Position numbers and translations under genes: made by a program. DNA of 53,878 nt from Gammaproteobacteria bacterium (GTDB lineage Bacteria > Pseudomonadota > Gammaproteobacteria > Natronospirales > REEB76): positions 1 through 53,878 of the forward strand of contig JAGWOR010000014.1 of assembly GCA_028870845.1 (NCBI GenBank), in the 5' to 3' direction. Under the pieces are notes generated by a model. It worked only from the letters and a program-made list of their open reading frames with translations, was not told the DNA's origin and did no database searches. Shown here piece after piece: positions 27,396 to 33,725 of this stretch. Numbering within the stretch: the first letter of the stretch is position 1; each line of letters starts with the position of its first letter.

Positions 27396-28262
27396 ATGAT
27401 TCGAAGCATGACGGGTTTTGCTCGCGGGGAATCCCGTGGCCATTCGGGCGGTTTTACCTGGGAGCTGCGCACGGTAAATCACCGCTATCTGGATATCAGC
27501 CTGCGGTTACCCGAGGAATTACGCGGCCTGGAGCCGGAATGCCGGGAACGCATCGCCGCGACTCTGCGCCGTGGCAAAGTGGATGGCCAACTGCGTTTCG
27601 ACTCGGCGGCCGGCGCCGATAGCGCTCTGGAGCTGGACGAGAATCGCGCCCGCGCGATCACGCAGGCTGCAGAACGAGTGGCAGGGCTTCTTCAGAAGCC
27701 CGCACCTATCAGCAGCCTTGAGCTGCTGCGCTGGCCCGGAGTAGTGAAAGACCCGCGCACCGATGTCCAGCTGGCAAGTGATGAGGCGTTGCAGTTGCTT
27801 GACGAGGTTCTCGCCAGGCTTGCCGATACACGCGTGAGTGAAGGCCGGCGCATCGCGGGTTTGCTCGACGAGCGCGCGCGCATGATCAAGGCTGTAGTAG
27901 CCGAAATACGCCGGCACACCGCAAGTCTGAATCAGCAAATGCGCTCCAAATTGTACGCCAGGTTTGAGGAATTGAAGCTCAGTGTGGACGAGCATCGCAT
28001 CGAGCAGGAACTGGTACTGCTGTTGCAACGACTGGATGTCACAGAGGAACTCGACCGCATCGACAGCCACCTGACTGAATTTGCCGGCGCTCTCAAGTCA
28101 GGGGATGCCGTCGGCAGACGTCTGGATTTCCTCATGCAGGAATTCAACCGGGAAGCCAACACCCTGGGTTCCAAGTGCCAGGATGCGGCGATCACCAAAC
28201 AGGTTGTGGAATTAAAGGTGCTGATCGAGCAGATGCGCGAACAGGTACAAAACGTTGAATAG
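27396..28262 (+). CDS. yicC: YicC family endoribonuclease
   Basis: Stress-related RNA-processing protein. The 288 residues begin with the family hallmark MIRSMTGFAR and contain VNHRYLDISLRLPEEL in the N-terminal domain. The C-terminal domain ends in the conserved EFNREANTLGSKCQD and an LIEQMREQVQNVE helix. ATG 27396 matches the family start; the upstream ATG at 27354 is not used. The gene is divergent from the PP2C gene and overlaps gmk by eight bases. Confidence 0.94.
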   Translation: MIRSMTGFARGESRGHSGGFTWELRTVNHRYLDISLRLPEELRGLEPECRERIAATLRRGKVDGQLRFDSAAGADSALELDENRARAITQAAERVAGLLQKPAPISSLELLRWPGVVKDPRTDVQLASDEALQLLDEVLARLADTRVSEGRRIAGLLDERARMIKAVVAEIRRHTASLNQQMRSKLYARFEELKLSVDEHRIEQELVLLLQRLDVTEELDRIDSHLTEFAGALKSGDAVGRRLDFLMQEFNREANTLGSKCQDAAITKQVVELKVLIEQMREQVQNVE

Positions 28263-28914
28263 CGATTCCCGTCAGCGCGGCCGTCTGATTCTGATTGCCG
28301 CTCCTTCCGGTGCCGGCAAAACCAGCCTGGTGCGCGCCTTGCTGGAAAGGCACCCTCGAATACGGTTTTCGATCTCTTACACCACCCGGCCGCAACGGCC
28401 GAATGAAGCCCGCGGCCACGACTACCATTTTGTCAGCCAACTGGAATTCGACCGCATGGTGGCTGACGGCGAGTTTCTGGAGCATGCCCGCGTGTTCGAT
28501 TATTGTTACGGTACCGAACGCAAGTCCGTGGAGTCCGAACTACAACAGGGGCATGATTTGCTGCTGGAAATCGACTGGCAGGGAGCCCAGCAAGTGCGCA
28601 AAGCCATGCCGGAGGCGGTGAGCATATTCATACTGCCGCCTTCGCTGGATGAGCTGCGGCGCAGGTTGCAAAAGCGTGCCGCAGAGGAACGCAGCAGGCT
28701 GTCCGGCCCCGGGCATGCGGCTACCGAAATCGAGCGCCGCTTGCGCGAGGCGGTGACGGATATCTCCCACTGGCGGGAGTTCGATTATGTGATCGTCAAC
28801 GATGCTTTTGAGCGCAGCCTGCATGCCCTGGGCGAAGTGCTGGCCGGCCGCGGGCAGGCCAGCCGCGCCAGCCGCGGGGAGCTGCCGCCATTGGTGGACT
28901 CACTCTTGGCGTAA
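28255..28914 (+). CDS. gmk: Guanylate kinase (Gmk)
   Basis: Converts GMP to GDP with ATP. The P-loop is APSGAGKTSLVRALL, followed by SYTTRPQRPNE (GMP binding) and EIDWQGAQQVRK. The 219 residues are near the usual length. The start appears to be TTG 28255 inside the end of yicC, with CAGG nine to ten bases upstream; there is no ATG ahead of the P-loop. Coupling to yicC and the following rpoZ and spoT is conserved in gammaproteobacteria. Confidence 0.95.
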   Translation: MNSDSRQRGRLILIAAPSGAGKTSLVRALLERHPRIRFSISYTTRPQRPNEARGHDYHFVSQLEFDRMVADGEFLEHARVFDYCYGTERKSVESELQQGHDLLLEIDWQGAQQVRKAMPEAVSIFILPPSLDELRRRLQKRAAEERSRLSGPGHAATEIERRLREAVTDISHWREFDYVIVNDAFERSLHALGEVLAGRGQASRASRGELPPLVDSLLA

Positions 28915-28979
28915 ACCCGCGGCCTCGGGTAAACTGAAAGGCCCTGATTTTTTTGAGTTTTTTAACCTGCGGAGTAGCT

Positions 28980-29249
28980 ATGGCGCGCGTTACTGTGGAA
29001 GACTGTCTGGAAAACGTCGATAACCTGTTTCAGCTGGTATTGGTGGCTACCAAAAGGGCCCGCCAGCTGGCCCGTGGCGTGGAGCCCACGCTGCCTTGGG
29101 AAAATGACAAGCCCACCGTACTGGCGTTGCGTGAAGTTGCTGCCGGCAATATCGGACCCGCTATCCTTAACCAGGTTGAACCACCGGTGGTCGAAGAGCC
29201 GGTGGAACAGCAGCCGGTGGTGATCATGGATGCGGAGGATCCGCTCTAA
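28980..29249 (+). CDS. rpoZ: DNA-directed RNA polymerase omega subunit (RpoZ)
   Basis: Small subunit that stabilises beta-prime and helps form the ppGpp site. The 89 residues begin [19 protein letters not shown], the family start, followed by [15 protein letters not shown] lies five bases before ATG 28980. The C-terminus is rich in Pro, Val and Glu. Two T tracts (28948-28954 and 28958-28963) occur just upstream in the 65-base gap after gmk. Confidence 0.96.
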   Translation: MARVTVEDCLENVDNLFQLVLVATKRARQLARGVEPTLPWENDKPTVLALREVAAGNIGPAILNQVEPPVVEEPVEQQPVVIMDAEDPL

Positions 29250-29264
29250 AACGCATTCCTTGCC

Positions 29265-31418
29265 ATGAGCCAGCCCGCTTCCATCTTTGATCGTGTATTA
29301 GGGAAGCGTACAGCCGGCATCGACATATTGCTGACCAAGCTGCGCAGCTACCTGCCGCAGTATCAGGTAGACGAGATCCACAAGGCCTATGAGTTCGGGG
29401 CACGCGCCCATGAGGGCCAGCGGCGCGTTTCAGGCGAGCCTTACATTTCGCATCCGGTTGCAGTGGCATCCATTCTCGCCGACCTTCACATGGACCAGCA
29501 CACCATTGAAGCCGCGCTGCTGCACGACGTCATCGAGGACACACCCACCCTAAAAGAAGAGCTGACCGTGAGTTTCGGTCAGGAGGTAGCCAAGCTGGTG
29601 GATGGGGTGTCCAAGCTCACCCAGATCAAATTCACCAGCCGTGAACAGGCCCAGGCGGAAAACTTCCGCAAAATGGTGCTGGCGATGGTGGATGACATAC
29701 GCATCATCCTGGTGAAGCTCGCCGACCGCTTGCACAACATGCGCACCCTCGGCGCCATGCCGCCGCCGAAGCGCCGTCGCATCGCCAGCGAAACCCTGGC
29801 TATCTATGCGCCCATTGCCCACCGTCTGGGCATGAACGCGGTGCGCCTGGAGCTCGAGGACCTAGGGTTCGAGGCGCTGCACCCGCTGCGTTACAAGGTA
29901 TTGGCCAAGCATCTAAAGCGTTCCCGCGGACATCAAAAAGAGATGGTGAAAAAGATCAGCCTGAGCCTTACCGAAGCGCTGCAGCGTGAACACATCGAAG
30001 GCGGAGTTGTGGGCCGGGAAAAACACCTGTACAGCATTTACCACAAGATGCAGTCCAAAGGGCTGTCGCTCAGCGAAGTGCTGGACGTGTATGGTTTTCG
30101 CATCATCGTGGACAAGACCGACGCCTGCTACCGGGTCTTGGGTATCGTGCATAACCTCTACAAGCCGGTGCCCGGCAGGTTCAAGGACTATATCGCCATT
30201 CCCAAAGCCAATGGCTACCAGTCGCTGCACACCGTGTTGATCGGGCCCCAGGGCGCACCGCTGGAAGTCCAGATTCGCACTACGGACATGGACAAGGTGG
30301 CGGGTTCGGGTATCGCCGCCCATTGGCTGTATAAATCCGGCGAAGGCGGCGCAACCCCCACATTACGCGCGCGCGAATGGCTCAAGGATGTGGTGGAAAT
30401 GCAGCGCAGTGCCGGCAGTTCCCAGGAATTTCTCGACAACGTGCGTGTCGATTTGTTTCCTGACGAGGTGTATGTATTCACCCCCCAGGGCGATATCCAC
30501 CGCCTGCCGCGCGGCGCAACCGCCGTGGATTTTGCCTACTCGATCCACACCGACGTGGGTAATGCCTGTGTAGCCGCCAAAATCAACCGGCGCCTGGTAC
30601 CGCTGCGCACCCCGCTGGAGAACGGCCAGACCGTGGAAATCATCACCGCCGCCAATGGCCGGCCCAATCCGGTGTGGCTGAATTTCGTGGTGACCGCCAA
30701 GGCGCGCGCCAATGTGCGCCATTTCCTCAAGAACCTGCGCCATGAAGACGCCATTGAACTTGGCCGGCGCATGCTGGAGGGTGCGCTGGCATCGCTGTCC
30801 ATGAAACTAAGCCGTGTGCCCGAAGAGCACATGCAGAACATATTGCGGGAATTCAAACTGCATAGTCTGGATGATTTATTCGAGTCCATCGGCCTGGGTC
30901 AGCATCTGGCGCCGTTGGTGGCGCGCCGCCTGTTGCCGGACAGCACCGCGGAGAAAAAAACCGCCAAACCCAGCGCGCCCTTGGCGATCACCGGCACCGA
31001 GGGCATGGTGGTGAGTTTCGCGCGCTGCTGTCATCCGATTCCCGGCGACGCCATCGTTGGAATTCTCACCAGCGGCAAGGGCATCGTCATCCACCGCGAT
31101 GATTGCGGCAACCTGAATGAATACCGCAACCAGCCGGACAAAATGATCGAGGTGCAGTGGGAAAAACGCATCAAGCGCGAATTCCCGGTGGAAATCCGCG
31201 CGGACGTGGCCAATCAGCGCGGCGTGCTGGCCACCGTGGCCGCGGCTATCGCCGAGACCGGCTCCAACATCGAGCATGTGAACCAGCAGGAACGCGATGA
31301 TCTGACTTCGGTGATCACCTTCGTGTTCGGGGTCAAGGACCGCCAGCATCTGGCGCGCACCCTGCGCAAGCTGCGCAGCCTGCCGCAGGTGATGCGCATC
31401 CAGCGGACCCGCGCCTAG
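29265..31418 (+). CDS. spoT: Bifunctional (p)ppGpp synthetase/hydrolase (SpoT)
   Basis: Makes and degrades the stringent-response alarmone. The 717 residues contain the hydrolase with SHPVAV and ALLHDVIEDT (HD motif, about 65-95). The synthetase carries GRFKDYIAIPKANGYQSLHT, the RFKD form of bifunctional enzymes rather than the RelA EXDD form. TGS starts at VYVFTPQGDIHRLP near 405, and a C-terminal ACT domain includes ANQRGVLATVAAAI. The stop lies in a CTAG shared with the stop of the opposite-strand gene. Order gmk-rpoZ-spoT is typical. Confidence 0.96.
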   Translation: MSQPASIFDRVLGKRTAGIDILLTKLRSYLPQYQVDEIHKAYEFGARAHEGQRRVSGEPYISHPVAVASILADLHMDQHTIEAALLHDVIEDTPTLKEELTVSFGQEVAKLVDGVSKLTQIKFTSREQAQAENFRKMVLAMVDDIRIILVKLADRLHNMRTLGAMPPPKRRRIASETLAIYAPIAHRLGMNAVRLELEDLGFEALHPLRYKVLAKHLKRSRGHQKEMVKKISLSLTEALQREHIEGGVVGREKHLYSIYHKMQSKGLSLSEVLDVYGFRIIVDKTDACYRVLGIVHNLYKPVPGRFKDYIAIPKANGYQSLHTVLIGPQGAPLEVQIRTTDMDKVAGSGIAAHWLYKSGEGGATPTLRAREWLKDVVEMQRSAGSSQEFLDNVRVDLFPDEVYVFTPQGDIHRLPRGATAVDFAYSIHTDVGNACVAAKINRRLVPLRTPLENGQTVEIITAANGRPNPVWLNFVVTAKARANVRHFLKNLRHEDAIELGRRMLEGALASLSMKLSRVPEEHMQNILREFKLHSLDDLFESIGLGQHLAPLVARRLLPDSTAEKKTAKPSAPLAITGTEGMVVSFARCCHPIPGDAIVGILTSGKGIVIHRDDCGNLNEYRNQPDKMIEVQWEKRIKREFPVEIRADVANQRGVLATVAAAIAETGSNIEHVNQQERDDLTSVITFVFGVKDRQHLARTLRKLRSLPQVMRIQRTRA

Positions 31419-32044
31419 TTCTTGATCTGCATCACCGGCTTGCCGGATTTGTCCACCACCACCACCTGGCCTTTGCCGGGGGCTGGCAAGGATTTCAGCA
31501 GCTGGCGCAACGCCGCCAATTGCTTGAAATTCAAGGGACGCATGCTGTGCCAGGCGCCTTTGCGCTTGAAGGCGGCGGTATCCATCTCGGAAGCGCAATC
31601 CGCAGCGTGCATGGCACTTTTGCATTTCTCGCGCCGCCAGGTAAACCAGCTGTTGGTGCCGCATTCCAGCACCGCTCCCATGCGTTCTTCTGAATTTAAA
31701 TAACCGTGACCGGTGCGGACTCTGCAAACCACGGCATTGGCCTGATCCGGGCTGTCCGAATAGGACGCATTCAGTGCCACCTTGACTGTCTGCAGCGTTT
31801 TGATCAGTTGCCTGGTGGCGGTGACATTGATCTTGCCCAAGCTGGCTGTTTGAGGGGCTTGTTTGGACGCAGCAGGCGGACTGGCGGATTTACCGGTGGT
31901 TGCATTGGTTTGAGGCGGACTTGCATGCACAGCTTGCGTGAAGCAGTTCGCCATCAAGCACGACAATAATACTGTCGTCATGATCCAGCGGTCGACCGGC
32001 TGAATCCGCGTGGCCCAGCTTATCAAGCGATTGTCGGCTTTCAT
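31415..32044 (-). CDS. Exported protein of unknown function, paralogue C of a tandem triplet
   Basis: No family recognised. The 209 residues start at ATG 32044, 19 bases after paralogue B, with a long polar n-region, a hydrophobic core and a cleavage site before SPPQTN. A Pro/Ala/Ser/Thr/Gln linker is followed by SLGKINV, a TLQTVKVALNASYSDSP segment and VVCR...LECGT, all shared with B. C alone carries a second Cys pair (EKCKSAMHAADC). It ends with LRQLLKSLPAPGKGQVVVVD, like B. A longer frame to 32116 overlaps B and is less likely. The location is presumably the periplasm. Confidence 0.75.
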   Translation of the reverse strand: MKADNRLISWATRIQPVDRWIMTTVLLSCLMANCFTQAVHASPPQTNATTGKSASPPAASKQAPQTASLGKINVTATRQLIKTLQTVKVALNASYSDSPDQANAVVCRVRTGHGYLNSEERMGAVLECGTNSWFTWRREKCKSAMHAADCASEMDTAAFKRKGAWHSMRPLNFKQLAALRQLLKSLPAPGKGQVVVVDKSGKPVMQIKN

Positions 32045-32063
32045 GCGCTCTTGCTTCCGTAGT

Positions 32064-32630
32064 TCAATTCGTCCTCCCAGTATCCTTGCCCAGGTCTTCG
32101 ATGACCTGCACTTCACCGGCGGGCGGCGGCAATACTTTCAAGAGTTTTCTCAGGTACAGGAGTTGGGTATGGTCCAATATCCGTACGCCGTGCCATGGAT
32201 GACCCCGGTTGGGTACCGCAGCCTGGCCGGTCAGCAATTCCAATTGGGTGGCTTCGCGCCGCATGCTGTACCAGCCCTGGGTGCCGCATTCCAGTATGCC
32301 TGCAGTCCGGTGCCCTGGCTGGTTGGTGCCAAACCGGCACACCATTTGATCCACAAGCTTCGGATTGTCACTGAATGGTGTGTGCAGGGCCACCTTCACC
32401 TGCCGCAAGGCTTCTACCATATTTTTCATGGCCATGACGTTAATTTTCCCCAGGTTGCCGGATTGAGTCGTTTGTGGCGCCCGCGTGCCAGTTACTGCCG
32501 CTCTGTCTGCCGGTGCAGGTCTGGCAGGAGGTGTGTCGGCTAACGCCCGTATTCCCACGCCAGCCGCCAAAATTGTCGCCAGCAGCAAACCAAACCTGAC
32601 GGGAATTCGAATTGCTATGGAATGGTTCAT
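32064..32630 (-). CDS. Exported protein of unknown function, paralogue B of a tandem triplet
   Basis: The 188 residues begin with a signal peptide (basic n-region, LLLATILAAGVG core, cleavage after RALA). A Pro/Ala/Thr-rich linker precedes NLGKINVMAMKN, VKVALHTPFSDNPKL, MVCRFGTNQPG and ILECGTQGWYSMRRE. The C-terminus has LRKLLKVLPPPAG. These blocks align with paralogues A and C. The ATG follows the TAG stop of A with no gap and no clear ribosome-binding site, so translation is probably coupled. No enzymatic motif is visible; the conserved Cys pair could form a disulfide after export. Confidence 0.78.
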   Translation of the reverse strand: MNHSIAIRIPVRFGLLLATILAAGVGIRALADTPPARPAPADRAAVTGTRAPQTTQSGNLGKINVMAMKNMVEALRQVKVALHTPFSDNPKLVDQMVCRFGTNQPGHRTAGILECGTQGWYSMRREATQLELLTGQAAVPNRGHPWHGVRILDHTQLLYLRKLLKVLPPPAGEVQVIEDLGKDTGRTN

Positions 32631-33164
32631 CTATTTGCCGGTATTGGTGTCGGACGCCGCCTGATTCTTCGATGGCGATGGATCAGGTATTTTCTTGAGC
32701 AGCGCGCGCAATGCCGGACCGTTCACGGGCGCCTGCAGTTTATTTGATGGCAACATCATTAGGTAATCACTTAGGACTCCTGCACGCACCTCTCCATCGT
32801 CTTTGCTAGCTGGTATCGGAGTCAACATTCCGATTTGATACAGGTTTTGCCGTATAGCGTGTGTACGATTGGTGGCACAGCTAAGCGGCTTTACCGCGTG
32901 GTTGCCAATATCATTGGTGATCCGGCATACCACCACGTTGGCGAGTTTGGGCTCACTGGAGTAGGGTTGCTGGAGCGCGACTTTGATGGTCTGCAGCAAT
33001 TTGATGATCTGTTTTTCCCCCTTAGCCCGGATTTTGCCAAGCTTAATAACAGGTTGATCGTTCGCAGATGCCTGTGAAGCGGTATCGCTTTGCGCGAATG
33101 CGGCAGGCATGCCGAGCAGCAGTGCGGAAGCGAAGAGGGTACAGATGGCAATCTTGGTATTTAT
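32631..33164 (-). CDS. Exported protein of unknown function, paralogue A, probable ATA start
   Basis: First gene of the triplet, 177 residues if it starts at ATA 33162-33164. The first ATG in frame (33110) falls at the end of what reads as a signal peptide, leaving only MPAAFA before the cleavage site. Upstream codons in the same frame give NTKIAICTLF and a Leu-rich core, and AGGAGG stands exactly eight bases before the ATA. The mature part shares KLGKI, IKVALQQPYSSEPKL, VVCR and LSCAT with B and C and ends LRALLKKIPDP. Alternatives are an ATT at 33152 or a sequencing error at an original ATG. Confidence 0.75.
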   Translation of the reverse strand: MNTKIAICTLFASALLLGMPAAFAQSDTASQASANDQPVIKLGKIRAKGEKQIIKLLQTIKVALQQPYSSEPKLANVVVCRITNDIGNHAVKPLSCATNRTHAIRQNLYQIGMLTPIPASKDDGEVRAGVLSDYLMMLPSNKLQAPVNGPALRALLKKIPDPSPSKNQAASDTNTGK

Positions 33165-33172
33165 TTGGAAGT

Positions 33173-33178
33173 CCTCCT
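33173..33178 (-). promoter_or_regulatory. Perfect Shine-Dalgarno AGGAGG deciding the paralogue A start
   Basis: Complement of CCTCCT. It lies eight bases before the ATA codon at 33162-33164 but more than 60 bases before the first in-frame ATG, so it points to the ATA as initiator. Confidence 0.6.
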
Positions 33179-33196
33179 GTGGAACCAGTGGACTTG

Positions 33197-33213
33197 CGGG
33201 CCATCATGGCCCG
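33197..33213. repeat. 17-base perfect inverted repeat in the leader of the A-B-C operon
   Basis: CGGGCCAT and ATGGCCCG flank a single central C. It lies 18 bases upstream of the AGGAGG and downstream of the region where the divergent promoters must be. It could be an operator, or fold as a leader hairpin in the mRNA. Confidence 0.45.
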
Positions 33214-33240
33214 TAGTGCAGTGATGTACGGAACGCTGAT

Positions 33241-33268
33241 TTGCGTATTTATACATACTAAATATAGT
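33241..33268 (+). promoter_or_regulatory. Candidate sigma70 promoter for ridA-recG
   Basis: TTGCGT (33241-33246) and TATAGT (33263-33268) are 16 bases apart in an AT-rich block, about 75 bases before ridA. It suggests that ridA-recG has its own promoter once separated from spoT by the opposite-strand triplet. The same AT-rich block probably also holds the promoter for the triplet on the other strand. Confidence 0.45.
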
Positions 33269-33344
33269 ACTGACGCTCTGGAATACTAGGCACCTCGGTA
33301 CCCGGTTACCAGGATTTAACAATTGGCAGCAACGGAGAATAAAC

Positions 33345-33725
33345 ATGAGCCGCACCGCCATACACACCGACCTGGCCCCAAAGGCCATTGGCCCCTATTC
33401 CCAGGCGATCCGCGCCGGCAATACCGTGTATCTATCGGGCCAGATCGGACTGGATCCCAACACCGGCCAGCTGGTGGCTGGCGGCATCCAGGCCGAAGCC
33501 CGGCGGGTATTCGAGAACCTGAAGGCGGTGGCGGAAACTGCGGGCCAGGGTCTGGCACAGGTGGTGCGGCTGACGGTGTATCTGGTGGACCTCAATGACT
33601 TCGCCAAGCTCAACGAAATCATGTCGGATTATTTCCAGGCACCGTATCCGGCGCGCGCCACCATCGGAGTTGCGGCATTGCCGCGCAATGCGCGCGTCGA
33701 AGTGGACGCGGTGATGATGGTGTGA
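33345..33725 (+). CDS. ridA: RidA family reactive intermediate deaminase
   Basis: Hydrolyses reactive enamine/imine intermediates such as 2-aminoacrylate formed by PLP enzymes. The 126 residues show AIGPYSQAIRAGNTVYLSGQIG, the conserved LVDLNDF segment, PARATIGVAALP with the substrate-binding Arg, and VEVDAV at the end. GGAGA six bases before the ATG supports the start. It overlaps recG by four bases. The ridA-recG pair downstream of spoT is common in pseudomonads and related bacteria. Confidence 0.95.
   Translation: MSRTAIHTDLAPKAIGPYSQAIRAGNTVYLSGQIGLDPNTGQLVAGGIQAEARRVFENLKAVAETAGQGLAQVVRLTVYLVDLNDFAKLNEIMSDYFQAPYPARATIGVAALPRNARVEVDAVMMV

Noticed and set aside
32891-33151. Alternative minus-strand frame near the start of paralogue A with an ATG closer to the AGGAGG
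   Set aside because: It is in a different frame, is rich in Ser, Pro, Arg and Cys without a proper signal peptide, and does not carry the motifs shared with paralogues B and C.
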